The notes: generated by a model from the sequence alone, not told the origin. 64,000 nt of DNA from Ottelia alismoides (GCA_037367405.1 JAZKJV010000152.1:620001-684000), one strand, 5' to 3'; positions 45,708-57,843 are shown, counted from the first letter of the stretch. A program made the numbers and translations.

Positions 45708-47377
45708 ACCCTTTCAAATGAGGTGGGGTCTCACCGAAATTGTGGTGAGCCATCGACCAGATTCGTCAGATCTCAATCTGACGGTTGAATAAAAAACCTC
45801 ATCCAAAAGGGCATTTTCGTCAAATTGATTTCATTAATTTCGAGTTTCATTTATTAGTTTCAAATTGCCATTATAAGCTTTTCTCGATTTGGTATTTTCA
45901 CAAATGCATTTATTGATTAATTTCCGATTTTGTTCCAAACGATCTGAAATCAACAACAGTTTTGTAAATTACAACGAGTGTTTGTAAAAAATATTATAGT
46001 CTTTGTAAAATTTCATTAATGATTTCATTTTATTACTGTAATTTCATTTTGTAAATGGTTGTATAATTTTTGTAAATGTGTACATTCATTTTGTAATTTT
46101 AGTGAGTTTTTTGTAAGAGTATGTTTTCTCTATGTAAGCTGCAACTTTTTTGTAATTGTGTATGATTGTTTTGTAAAAAATCCATGAATCTTTGTAACTG
46201 AATCTCCCTTCTTTGTAAAATTCACGCATGTTTTCCATTGCGTTAAAGTTCAATTTCCATACATGTTTTCGAGTCCTGCAAAATAGAGAAAAAACATTGA
46301 GATTTGTAAAAATGTAAATAAATATGTAAATCTGAATATCAGTTAAGTAAAAATATTATAGAATAATGTAACAAAATCTCGCTCCTTTGTAAAGGGTCTG
46401 ATCACTTTGTAAATTTTAGACGCTATTTGTAAAATGAACTGGTCACTTTGTAATATTTCTATAGAGTTCTGAAAAAATAGGTATACTGTTAGATATTGGA
46501 AATGTAAAAAATTGATATGATATTGTAAAAAAATATTCAATATTTGCACAAAACATTTTCATTTTTGTAAAAAAAACTACGATCTGTAAAACAGCTAAGG
46601 GACCCCTCCTCCGCGCATTTCGAATAAGTTGAAATTTCGAATAAGTTGAATACTTCTTTATAATTTCGCCAAAAGATTTTTCTTTATTTCAAAACCCCAC
46701 ATCTAGGGTTTTTTTCCCCTTCGTATCTTCTTCAAAGGGCAAAGAGGAGGCAAGCAGGTGGACGCTGCCTCCTCCCTTCTTCTCCAATGGCGACGGCGGC
46801 GGATGAGATCGGAGCGAGCGGCGTGGCTATTCGCGGCGCAGGAGGTCGGGCGGAGGGTCGTGCGGCGGTGCCTTGGAGGAGGAGGCGCAGGCGCGGGGAG
46901 GAGCGGGCGGCGACCATGCGCGACCGCGAAGGCCGACGGCTGGAGGGGATCGCCTGGGGGCGCGTGAAGCCTTGCGCGGGGGTCGCGCAAAGGGACGGCC
47001 GCCTGGGGGCGCGCGGATGCGTTAAACGGCGTTGGTAGCGGCGCAGGCCCGCGGCTGGTGGCGAGGTGGTGTGCGCGGAGGAAGGCGGCCGTTGCGCCGA
47101 GGAAGGCCACCTACAGATGGAGGACGTGCGGCGGGGGGAGGACGGGGGGCAGAGGAGGCGGCTGGGCTGGGATTAATCAAGAGAGAGAGAGATATTAGGA
47201 AATTTAGTTGGCACATTCTATTTTTAGAATTAGACAGATGACCAAAATGGGTTTGTTGCCATTAAAATAATGTAATTAATGTGAAATTAATCACAGCCGT
47301 GGGATTTAAATTAAATGGATGAGATGGAGGGGCTCACCACAATATCGGTGAGACCCCGCCTCATTTGAAGTTTCTCC
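45705..47377. mobile_element. 1.67 kb inverted-repeat element carrying a GC-rich gene-like segment
   Basis: Terminal inverted repeats of about 49 bp: left GGGACCCTTTCAAATGAGG then GGGGTCTCACCG, right the inverse of GGAGAAACTTCAAATGAGG then CGGGGTCTCACCG. Both ends abut (TA)n. The left interior (45950-46570) carries at least 15 scattered TTTGTAA words. The right interior (46690-47160) is GC-rich and looks like captured host DNA. No transposase is visible, so it is non-autonomous. The superfamily is uncertain: the long termini and the cargo resemble Pack-MULEs, but the target is a TA tract rather than a clear 9-bp duplication. Confidence 0.7.
46690..47160 (+). pseudogene. GC-rich fragment resembling a gene 5' end, inside the 1.67 kb element
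   Basis: It begins with CATCTAGGGTTTTTTTCCCC, a telo-box-like AGGGTTT common in plant 5' leaders, then a pyrimidine-rich leader and CCAATGGCGACGGCGGCGG, a favourable plant start context at 46787. The frame from there is 83 residues (MATAADEIGASGVAIRG...) and ends at 47038. The rest is Arg/Gly-rich and matches no family I recognise. It may be a captured first exon; a compositional origin cannot be excluded. Confidence 0.4.
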
Positions 47378-47396
47378 TATATATATATATATATAT

Positions 47397-47779
47397 GGAA
47401 AAGGGAGCCTACACCCATGTGTAGGTAACTTACCTACACCCAACTCTTTTTCCATCAATTTTTTTTATTTTTTTGAATTAATTCCTTGGGGAATTTAGAT
47501 CACAATATATCACCATATCGTCAATCAAATTTCAACTTATTTTGAGACTTCTAACTTATCCATCATGACAGTCAAATTTTAACGGTCTGAGATTTGCTGA
47601 AATCGGCTCCTTCCGATGGAGCTGTTAGGAATGTCTGTTTTACATGAAATTTGAAACACATATTCCATTTAATATTCTAAGTCCCCTAAAGATCCATTTC
47701 AAAAAAAATCAAAAAAATTAAGAAACAAGAGGTGGGTGTAGGTAAGTTACCTACACATGGGTGTAGGCTCCCCAATCCC

Positions 47780-47780
<1 letters not shown>
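47397..47780. mobile_element. MITE with ~45-bp terminal inverted repeats in (TA)n
   Basis: The ends are AGGGAGCCTACACCCATGTG and the inverse CACATGGGTGTAGGCTCCCC. GTAGGTAACTTACC follows each inward. (TA)n tracts lie on both sides (47378-47396 and 47781-47798). Confidence 0.85.
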
Positions 47781-47798
<18 letters not shown>

Positions 47799-47811
<13 letters not shown>

Positions 47812-48579
47812 GGGGCTTATCCACTGCGCACAGGGCTCATTAGCGTTTCAATGAGCACTCATTTTAGGCCTTACACGTGTATTAACCATAACTATATTTC
47901 TAATTATAGGCTACGACGAGTTTAAAAAAATCCTATATTTCCTATTATACAACGTCCTTAAAAATTGGAAGACGGTTTTGGAAAGAAACAATTCAAATAA
48001 ATGATTCCACGCGGATGATTAAGGATCCAAACACTATGATAGTAATAAATGTAAATTACTGATCATTTTTTTGATATTACTGATCTCATAGTAGCTATTA
48101 CTGACAATTGGTTATGGTTTTACTGACATCACAACAAGCACTTACTTGAGCAATGCCCATGACTTACTGACCATAACTTTATTATTACTGATCTCATAGT
48201 AGCTATTACTGACCATTGGATATGCCCATGACTTACTTGAGCAATGCCCATGACTTACTGACCATAACTTTGTTATTATTGATCTCATAGTAGCTATTAC
48301 TGACCATTGGTTATGTAAATTACTGACTGTTGTTTGGATATTACTGATCTCACAACAACCATTTACGTGTGTATTGTGTCGAAATTACTGACTTCTATTC
48401 AAAGTAGTAATACATATAGAAATTACTGACCATTGGTTATGGTTTTACTGACATCACAACAAGCACTTACTTGTCCATTGTATATATATTACCGAATTCT
48501 GCACCATGTAATACAATGAATGTATATTACTAACCGTTATTTTGGATATTACTGATCTCGCAACAACCATTTACTTGAC

Positions 48580-48619
<40 letters not shown>

Positions 48620-48878
48620 CTGACATGAGCATTTGGATCTCGATTTTCAGCAAGAAATAATCGATTCGAATGTTTTCTTTCCAAAACGATCTTCCTATTT
48701 TTTAGGACGCGATATAATTGGAATATCACTTATTGTTACATCGCTTTGCATATTAATCTCCTTCCAAAAACAACATCCTTCGAAATAGGTAACCACTAAA
48801 TTGGTAATACACGTGTATGACCAACAAATGGTGCGCACCGAAACTCAAATGGGCCCTGTGCGCATTGGATAAATTTCA
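47799..48878. mobile_element. 1.1 kb inverted-repeat element with internal repeat array
   Basis: The left end CTTATCCACTGCGCACAGGG and the right end CCCTGTGCGCATTGGATAA are inverted repeats, and the match continues inward (GTTTCAATGAGCAC against GTGCGCACCGAAAC). Both sides abut (TA)n or (GA)n. The interior is filled with ATTACTGA repeats. Confidence 0.75.
48050..48630. repeat. ATTACTGA repeat array inside the 1.1 kb element
   Basis: ATTACTGAC/T and TTACTGACCATTGG words recur about 15-20 times, alternating in longer units such as ACTGATCTCATAGTAGCTAT (at 48080, 48198 and 48280) and TTTTACTGACATCACAACAA (48120 and 48445). A 30-bp (TA)n lies near 48582-48615. Confidence 0.75.
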
Positions 48879-48901
48879 TATATATATATATATATATATA
48901 T

Positions 48902-49690
48902 CCTTCTTGATCTTTTCTCTTTAGATCGATCTACTCGAACCATCTCGATCGCTCCTCTTTGCCTCCATGTCGAGCGTAAGCATGGGCTGAAGCAGGAATG
49001 AGGAGAAGGTGAAGATAAGATCGCATGAAGAGAGTCATTGAGATTCGAGTTGAGGTTGCTCACCATGATCGATGTTTGGGTATGAGTTAGCAAGACAGAG
49101 TCCCGAGCAATAAGGTAAAGTTGTCGCAGACCTATATCCGATCCGTCACAAAGGACTGATTTCTTATATTCCGATCACGGCCTCAAATTTCGATGAACTT
49201 TAATCAAATTCAGCTGAAATCTGTTTCTTCATCTCGTTATTGAAACACTATCTTATATCTTTTTTTCACGATTTCATCGAAATGTCAGCAAAATTTCACC
49301 GAAATTGTGTGTTGTTTTGGATACACTGCTTTGTATATTCTTCGTTTATTTGAAACTAAATAGAAAGGGGTGTCAGGATGTGGATTGAGGCGATTCCAAA
49401 TTCCTGATTGCAATTTTTTAAAATTATTTATGGAGACATCTAATTTGAGATTCGATGTAATTAAAAAGGTATATTGACATTGGTAGCATATGTACGGTTC
49501 AATCCGTACCAAAAGGAAAGGCACCAAATTAAAGTCTGAGAAAAAAAAAGGCATCAACAAAAAGTGAGTTTAATTATTTATTCGAACGGTCACTCCTTTT
49601 AGTGTCAAGAATATTTGGGGGAAAATATTTTAATTTGGTCGGAAATTGATGCGATTGGTCATCATGCATCGCATCCCACTTCTCTTCTTT
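48902..49690. other. Unassigned intergenic DNA
   Basis: No supported gene or transposon termini. Confidence 0.45.
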
Positions 49691-50480
49691 GGGAATTTTA
49701 CACATGTTCGCCTCGAGTCTCCGAAAATACAATTATATCTCTACCTTTTTTGCAAATAACACATGTGTCACTGTATTTTTACTAAATCCACAATACAATC
49801 CTTCCGTTAATGTAATATAGGTAGGTATGAAAACGGTCGGATACGGATACTAATATATGTATAATCATATCCTTACCCATTTCAAAATACAAATATGAAT
49901 GCGGATACGGATATTGATGGATGTGAAAAATGTGTTACCATATCCTTAAAAACGAATACAAATGTAAAACGAATACGAATCAGATACGAATAATAATAGA
50001 AATAATTAAAAGATTAACTAAAATATACATGTTTAGGATAGTCTACACATAAAATAGATACAACATATATAGTAATTTTATAATACTTATATAAACAATG
50101 GTGAATGAAATCATATAATTTTATTACGCATAGTTATAAATAAATTTATTATTATACTTATGTACGGGAACGAATATACGAATACGAATGTGAATATTAG
50201 CGAATGTCAAGGTGATATCCATATCCGCATCCATTTTAAAACGAATACGAATTCGAATGTCGAATTATGCATAAAACGAATACGATAGTAGATCGGATAC
50301 GAATATAATCATAATTATTTTTATCCCTAAATATAGGGGCATAAGTGCAATGCCAGAAGGGCGTTATTGTAAATTTTGTGAGAATAAACTGTACATGTGT
50401 TGTTGCAGAAAAGGTAGAGACACAAGTTTACTTAATTTGCAGAAATTCGGGAGGACACAAATGCAAACATCATTTTTTTT
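49691..50480. mobile_element. MITE split by a hAT insertion
   Basis: The left part (49691-49821) carries TTTTGCAAATAACACATGTG; the right part (50330-50480) carries the inverse CACATGTGTTGTTGCAGAAA and GGGAGGACACAAATGCAAAC against GTTCGCCTCGAGTCTCC. Removing 49822-50337 rejoins the two halves. It belongs to the same family as 61866-62123 and 62582-62804. Confidence 0.65.
49822..50329. mobile_element. Non-autonomous hAT element, 508 bp
   Basis: The terminal repeats are TAGGTATGAAAACGG and the imperfect inverse ...TTTTTATCCCTA. Perfect 8-bp duplications AATATAGG lie at 49814-49821 and 50330-50337. The interior is filled with CGGATACGGATA and GAATACGAAT subterminal repeats. The 8-bp duplication and TAGGGATG-type ends are hAT hallmarks. 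Confidence 0.88.
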
Positions 50481-50570
50481 ATAATTCCAAAATTGGAGGA
50501 CGCCAAAAAACTAACGAAGAATTTGCTAACATGCCCTCTTTTTTTATAGAAACGAATTTGGATAAAGGAT

Positions 50571-50919
50571 TTAATGGAGCTGTCCCGCCCCTTATTTCGA
50601 CTTTTTTTGTTTTTTTAAAAATATCACTATGTATATTCATCCATATATCCCTCTTATATGCCATTCGAATTTCATCAGAAACAAAGACTCATATGGCCTC
50701 CAATGAGACAGTGTCGATTTAAAAAATCCTGCGACTGTTAAAAAATGACTGTCTGGATGGTTTCCGTAGGAGTCTCTATTTCTGACGAAATTCGAATGGC
50801 ATATAGGAGGGATATAGAGATGAATATAGATGGTGATATTTTTCAAAAAAAAATAAAAAATACCAAAAAATAATGTGGGGGCAGCCATGTTGGCTGCCCC
50901 CAAGAGGCAGCCCCATTAA
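50571..50919. mobile_element. Fold-back MITE (family C/D/E)
   Basis: The ends are TTAATGGAGCTG and CAGCCCCATTAA. The inner core, with TATATCCCTCTTATATGCC pairing with GGCATATAGGAGGGATATA, matches the cores at 43125-43465 and 44792-45186. The termini differ between the three. Confidence 0.75.
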
Positions 50920-51239
50920 TCTCTTTCATCGTTAATTATCACGAACGTACATCATCGCTATGTGTTATCCCAATTGATTAGCCTGCTTAAATATAAATAA
51001 AAATTGAAATACTAAATTTTCTAAATTAGTTTTTTTTGGTGTTGCTTTGGAATATTATGCAAGTTCCTTCTGTAGATTTTTCTTAACGGGTAGCCAGATT
51101 CCATTGGGTACCGATAACATATAATTTGTAATTACGCAATAAATATTGCGGAGACTTTTAGAGGATCATTGGCGCAAGAGTGCAATTTGACAAGATTTAA
51201 AAGATCCTGGTGTAAAAATCCTTTTTACTAAATCTAAAA

Positions 51240-52226
51240 TCAATTATCGTTAAAAGCAAATTTGAAAAAACTGATTACTGGTTGAATCGGTTAAACCACA
51301 AATCGAAGAAAAAACGGTTTAACTACCCGATTTTTATTCATAAAATAAAAACCAGTCGAAATCAATCAAAATTAGATTGGATCATCAAAAACGGTTGAAC
51401 CAATTGAACCAAACCATCGGTTCAACCATCCATTTTTTGACAAAAAATAATTTTCAATAAATTAATAAAATACAAACTTTTCATAAATACTCATAATATA
51501 GTCTCATTCTAACCCACAATATAGTACCCATTTTCTTCTCATTTGCATCATTGCATGGGTCAATAACTCATTATCGTATGTTTACTTATAACAATAACAA
51601 ATGAAGAAGACGTTGTCATAATGGTACTATGAAATACAATAAATTAACAACACTTGTCATTAAATAGAGTCTAAATAGCTTAATTTATTATTTTTTACGT
51701 CACATATATGTATTATATGAATTTTACGAAATATGCTTATATTCCCTTTTGAGTTTTTTAATAAATTTTATACCCTTACTTTTAAATAATTTCACTTATG
51801 CTCTTATATTTTCTTAAAAAAATCACAATATTATACATATATCTATCTGTACTAATAAAAGGCTACTACTATACTAATAAAAGGCCACTACTATGTATTT
51901 TATAAAATATAGGGGTACACATGTAATTATATAATATGAGCACAAGTGTTATTGGAAAATTTTGGAAGGACAAGAATAAACAAACCCTCAAAAGATATGG
52001 CGTAACATTTTTAATATTTATTTGTATGATATACCGGTCTAACTCGATTCGACCCGATTGAATCGTACGAATCAAACCAACAATACTACATGTCGGTCTT
52101 TTCTAATTTTATGAATTGATGACGTCATCACATGTTCGATCGGTCGATCTCATTGGTCCGACCATAAAAATCAAAAACTGATACCTACCATGTCCGGCTC
52201 AATTTTTAAAACCTTAGTTTTAAGCA
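51240..52226. mobile_element. Possible decayed element rich in CGGTT/GGTTGAAC words
   Basis: CGGTTAAACC, GGTTCAACC and GGTTGAACCA words cluster at both ends (51270-51440 and 52030-52170), with a decayed AAAACCTTA end at 52208. It fits non-autonomous DNA transposons of similar composition, but the termini are not well defined. Confidence 0.35.
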
Positions 52227-52278
52227 TGAAAGCTTATGGGGCTCATTGCAAAAGGTCGTTTCTCACAATTAAAAAAAT

Positions 52279-52450
52279 GGAAATATTACACCATGACCTC
52301 TAAAATCTTGTCCGATTAAACCATAACCCAAACAGTCTGTGTACTTACAACACGAACCTTGTAATTACACCACAAACCCCCTTGTGACAAAATTTATAAG
52401 CGTTGGGGTGTAATCGAACAAGATTTTAGGGTCATGGTACAAAATTCCCA
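52279..52450. mobile_element. 172-bp MITE
   Basis: The left end ACACCATGACCTCTAAAATC and the right end GATTTTAGGGTCATGGTAC form near-complete inverted repeats of about 38 bp. TTACACCACAAACCCC words lie between. Confidence 0.75.
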
Positions 52451-52960
52451 TGAAGTAACTTGAGGTTGGATTCGGAACCCTAGACATGAATTTCGTTCAC
52501 TTTATTGATCCGAGTACTTGACTTTGACAGGAAAGATCTTGTTCTCATGAGCTATATTCGGCATCATAATAATCAAACGGCTTATATTAAAGAGATACGA
52601 CATAACCTCTACAATCTTATTCGATTTAACTCATATGCCCCTGTCCAAGGGTTGTGGTGTCAGTGAGTAAGATTACATGGGTCATCGTGTAATTTACTAG
52701 GGTTGTAAAGTAATTACAAAGATTACAGGGGTTGTGGTGTAAATTGACAAGTTTTATAGTGTTTAAATATCTCCAATAATTGATATACCTAATCCACACG
52801 TTTGTTATTAGTCAAAACACAAAATAATGGATTAGATCTTATAAATGGCACATGGATGCACATGTAATAAAATTTTTATGATTTGGGAGTTTAGGGTTCC
52901 TGATAGAGGGAAACTATGGTTTTGAACGGTTCAATAATCGTTTATTTTTGTACTTTTTAA

Positions 52961-55094
52961 GAAGGATGCAGCCACAAGGATTGAGGACTTCCATCCAATT
53001 ACGTTGTCCAATGTCATTTACTTAATTGTGGCTAAGGTATTAGTCATCCGTTTGCGGAGAATTCTAATTAGGACCATCTCTCCTGCTTAGAGTGCATTTT
53101 TGCTTGATAGACAGCTCAGGGACAACATGGTATTGGTTTCTGAGATTATTGCGGATTGGCGAAGAAGGAACACACATGAAGTTTTGTAGAAGGTTGACTT
53201 CTCAAAGGCATATGACTGTATGGATTGGCAAATCATTTGGGCATCTCTCTTTAGGCGTGGTTTCTCGAATATGTGGATATCATGACGACGAGGTGCATCA
53301 CGACCGCTTCTTGCATTGTTCTTGTGAATGGGTAGGGCGGCTACTTTCAACCACTGCATGGGATCTGTCAGGAATGCCCGCTAGCTCCACTACTTTTTGT
53401 TCTTGCGACAGATGCTTTGTTTGTTACGAGTGATCAATCGGTGATGGGAGGCTTTTGCAATGGTTACTCAAAAGAAGACATTTCAATCCCAATTCTTCAG
53501 TATGCGGATGACACGATCTTTTTCGCTGAAGGAGGTACAGAAGGTTGTAGAGGCATGTCGGTGGTCCTTGACATATTTGGTGATGTTTTTGGGTTGAGAC
53601 AACATAGAGTCAAATCGGAATTTGTGACTTCCGGTGTGGAGGATACAGAAATTGAGCTTTGTGCTAGCTGGATGCGATCCCCGTAAAAGGATTTGCCATT
53701 ATGCTACCTTGGGATGTGTTGGTAATTGGGAAGATGCGGTTGGTAGATTGGCTACCAGTGATTGAGAAGATGGACCAGAAGCTGGCAGGGTGGAAGTCTG
53801 TGTGTTTGTTTAGAGGTGTCAAATTGGTGTTATTACGCTCAGTTCTATATGTGATTCCTATATTCTTCTTATTTTCTAGACCCCTATATGTGGGAGTGAG
53901 GAAGAGGCTTGAGAACATCATGAGACGCTTCTTCTGATCGCCGTTAGGACAGTCAAGCAGGCTGCCTTTAGTTGATTAGAAATCAATCTCATGCTCAAAG
54001 ATGGCAGTGGTTTAGGAGTTCGCAGCTTGGAGGAGATGAACAAGGCTCTGATCAGCAAGCGGATTACTTGGATTTGGGATGATTGTAGCACTTTGGTTTG
54101 TAATATGATAAGGAAGGTCTATGGTAGTGGCTCAATACTGCCTGAACACGGGGACCTTGGGCACACTCCCTCGTACTTTTGGTGAGGAGTCTGCGGTGTG
54201 GTGCAGGAGATTCGTCCATTTATGATACATATCCTTAGGGATGGCATTGACTTTAGGTTCTGGACTGATGATTGGAGTGAGAACGAGTTTTTGAGCATGA
54301 GATTTCCACTCTTGATGACGTTGACGGCGGATCTGAATTGTTATGTGGCGATTGTGTGTGATGAGCACTCATTCTTCACTGGATTTCACCACGAGCTCAC
54401 GGACCAATGCCTAGAGGAGTTGGTGGTGTTGCTTACGGAGTTGGACAATGTGGCGGGGCCCTCTGAGGGGCGAGACTGCTGGAGCTAGTGCGATGGGGTG
54501 TTTCGGTAGGCAAGGCTTACATGGCCTTGAAGGGACTGGTTGTTTTTGACCCGAGAAGATATGTGACGGATTGTTGAAGGATTTTGAAATTGAAGGCTCT
54601 GACACTCGTGAAGGTCTTTCTGTGGTTATTTAGGAGGGGAAGACTCTTGACTAGGGACATATTTGCCTGGCATGTTCAGTCAGCTGACCCTGCCTGTTTG
54701 CAGTGTTTGGCTGAGGCGGAAGGCATGGATCACCTTTTCTTCAGGTATGAAAACTCATGGGAGGCGTGGGAACTATTTGGGAACTAGTCGATTTTTGAAG
54801 ATGGTGTGTATGGGGTCTAGGAGACCGTCGGAGCGGACCTAAACGACATGGAGATGGAGAGATTGGGTTGTTTGGCTATGATTTGGGTGCTCTGATTGGC
54901 AAGGAACGGTGTGATCTTACGTCTGGGGCGAAGTTACGGAGAAAATATTGAGGTGCATGCTAGAGCGATGGCAGAGCGTTGGATCTTGTAAACTAGATTT
55001 TGTAACTTGTTTATAATTATATATTTTATTGGTGATTAATGATGACATTATTGGACACACACCTATACGGTAGGGGCTCTTTTATTTAAAAAAA
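52961..55094 (+). pseudogene. LINE (L1-like) retrotransposon relic: RT and C-terminal zinc-finger region
   Basis: Reverse transcriptase words appear in order: EDFHPITLSNVIYLIVAKVL (52980), the decayed SAFLLDRQLRDNMVLVSEII (53086), KVDFSKAYDCMDWQIIW (53190) and the catalytic QYADDTIFFAEGG (53500). Then come the C-terminal segments RPLYVGVRKRLENIMRRFF (53880) and VKVFLWLFRRGRLLTRDI with ACLQC and DHLFF (54610-54740). The last two belong to the zf-RVT type found downstream of many plant LINE RTs; one later Cys is lost (RYENSW). At least eight stops or frameshifts. The 5' end (ORF1, endonuclease) is missing. It ends in a short A run at 55088-55094. A second copy is at 58214. Confidence 0.88.
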
Positions 55095-55272
55095 GTAAAA
55101 TCTTTATTGCATAAATACCCTACGATTTCGCCTAAGCATGTAATCATCAATTTTTTTTGCATTTATGCCCCCTTTTATCGATGTCAGATATGTAGGTAGT
55201 GATAGAATTGAATAATTTGAAGACAATTGATATAGATTCTGATGTTAAATATATAACAATGAATATTATTGG

Positions 55273-55489
55273 GGGTAAATTACAAAAAAAATACACACAT
55301 ATGTATCAAAATCCCAGTTGTAGGCCTCATTTTTTAAATGTAACAAAGAGAAGTTCGATCCTTTTTTATCTCAAATGTAGATGCTTAACCATGAAGTTCA
55401 AATTTTAGTACTCTTATTGTTACGCTGCAAAATTGAGTGCCTTAACTGAGAATCAAGGCATGGGTGGAGTCTATTTTTGTAATTTACCC
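55273..55489. mobile_element. 217-bp MITE
   Basis: The ends are perfect 16-bp inverted repeats, GGGTAAATTACAAAAA and TTTTTGTAATTTACCC. No coding potential. Confidence 0.75.
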
Positions 55490-57398
55490 TATTACTTTAT
55501 GTGAAAAGTCAGCAATACGCTTTGAAACCCGCAATAAATAAGGCATGTGCTGCTATATTGCCAGCATCAGCATCGAGATCATAGTTATTTGTTATCTTTC
55601 TAAGCTACTTTTATTTGGATGTCAAGTGAGACTAAGATATCTTGACATTATGATGCATTAAAGGATCTTTCAAATCAAATTCTTATCTTCTACTACATGC
55701 AATAACTACTCCCACTCCAAAAGAAGGACAACAACTCCCACTTTTTTTCAATATTCAAGCACAATTATTCACAATTATTCACTTCCATAATAGAAACTTC
55801 TTTATGACCAAATCGATTTTGCTTATCCCATAAAAATGTGATCAACATGTGCTTAACGTTATTGTGATGTTCATGTTCAAATCCAAATATTTATCAAAGG
55901 TGATTTTGCCAAAGATATGGTAGCTAGTGAACCAACTTCAAATTATGTGGCTTCACTAACTAATTATCATCAATATAATTCATTAAATGTGCATCCCTAG
56001 TATAATTCAGACAGTATACGCAATCGAAAATCAAAGGAACGCTGGACGGATATCGTTGTGAAAGAGGACCTACACGAATCTGGATGGGATTTGACGTACG
56101 ACCATTCGCATGAGTATATACACATCTACAACGACGTACTGTACGTGAAATCACGAGATCTATCTTATTGTTCAAATTCAAATGTCTAGGGTTTTGATCA
56201 TGTTTCTTCTTCGAACCCTGCACATCTTCCATCTCACAAAGGAGTGGATGTGCACAAAGGAAAGCAACAGGGCTAAGGAGGGACCCTTTACTACCATCCA
56301 CAAACATCTATGTATTTCAGTTATGGAAACATTTTTGCATACACCCCCCTCAAGAATTATTCAATTACATACATAGCCCAATGAGATCATGTACCCCTGA
56401 ATATCGTATATCGCCATCATGTTCATCCATCTTCCATTCTCAAGACAGTCCTCAATAGGGCTACTAAACGAACAAAATTTTAACAAACAAACCTATGTTC
56501 GAGCATAGTTCAGTAAAAAAAAGTTTGAAATTTCGAGTTCGATTCGATACAAGTTCTGTATTAGTTTAGTTCATGAAAAATGAATGCTTGAGTTCAGTTG
56601 GGTCATAGTTTGTCAAGAATTTAAATTAAATATGTTAAAATGAATATTTCGATCAATAAGCTATTGAACTGATTAAAATATGATGTTGCCCATGTTCAAC
56701 TTGTTTAGGAATAAATGAACTAATCTTTGATATATTATCGAACGAAATCTAATCGATTATAAACATGTTCAATCCAATCCGCAACCTTGGTCCTCTACAA
56801 GATTTGCAGTGTCTAGGGCGTACACGTAATTATGAACCTTACAAGGATGTACATGTAAAAAACCCCGAGTATTAAATACATACAAGCATTGGTGGAAGGT
56901 GATTGGAGAGATACAACAATAATGCAAAGGAGAAAAAAGTCTTCCCTTCCTTCCATCCACCACCATAAACATTAAAATTAGGGCTTTTTTCCCTCTTCCT
57001 CCAAAGCCCCATACCCCACATGTTGACCTTTGCAAATAAGGGAGATAGTGGATGTGGAGCAAAGTAGGGCCATATATTTGGGAATAAATGAGGGGAATCA
57101 TTTGGACCTTTGGGAGCCATTAGGTCTTGTCCTCTCCTTTGTGCTTTCATTGTTGTTCTCCTATGTTTCCCCATAGTGCTCTCCAAATGGCAATAATGGA
57201 TTTTTTAAATCAAGACCCATGAAGTCTTGTGGAATTGCTTCATAACCCCATGTTCATCATTCCCATGTTCAATGGCTTGTGGCTTAAGATTCAGGAACAT
57301 TACAGGGGTTGTTTGAAATTTACAAGGGTTGTGGTGCAAATACAAAGAGTTTAGGTGTGTCAGTGTGATTGAAAGTATAGATATCCTTTGCGATGTCC
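55490..57398. other. Unassigned intergenic DNA
   Basis: No gene is supported. Reading frames at 55960-56307 and 56872-57186 on the minus strand match nothing I know. 56460-56760 is rich in TTCGAG/GTTCG words that could be a decayed transposon. Confidence 0.45.
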
Positions 57399-57843
57399 CA
57401 TATGCAACAAAATGGGTTTATAGTGACTCTTTTTAAAATCCGTTATCATATTGTTCTTTGTTAAATATATAATGATGATATTATTTGTTGTTAAATTATT
57501 TTTATACTTGAAGTTAGCAACAAATTGCATGTGCATTGTTATGCAATTAAAGACGGTGCATATAGCAACGCTTAGCTTTGCTATTTTTCAAAATTTTAGC
57601 TGATTGTTATTAATTTTTTTAGTTCAAAATTCAGCAACACAGTTAAAATTTTGATAAATAACAACAGGAAGTGTTGCTATTTACATCGTCGCTAATGATA
57701 TTGCAATGCCCATGACATTTGTCGTTATTTTGAAGTATATAAAAATTAATTTCACATCGAATAGTACTGCCGTTATATATTTAGCAATGAATGATATAGT
57801 TAGAGATTAAAAAACATCGTTATAGACCCATTTTGTTGCGGTG
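57399..57843. mobile_element. CACTA-like element, ends decayed
   Basis: The left end ATGCAACAAAATGGGTTTAT and the right end ATAGACCCATTTTGTTGCGG are inverted; the right terminus GCGGTG resembles the TAGTG end of CACTA elements. The interior carries TAGCAACG and GCTATTTTTCAAAATTT words shared with 60834-61299. No matching 3-bp duplication is present. Confidence 0.5.

Noticed and set aside
48050..48630. CRISPR-like array
   Set aside because: The ATTACTGA words are short, irregular and without unique spacers, inside a plant transposon.
53087..53359. Minus-strand frames opposite the LINE
   Set aside because: They are shadows of the plus-strand reverse transcriptase, which has the catalytic YADD box.
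56872..57186. 104-residue minus-strand frame as a gene
   Set aside because: No recognisable domain, no supporting signals and surrounded by decayed repeats.
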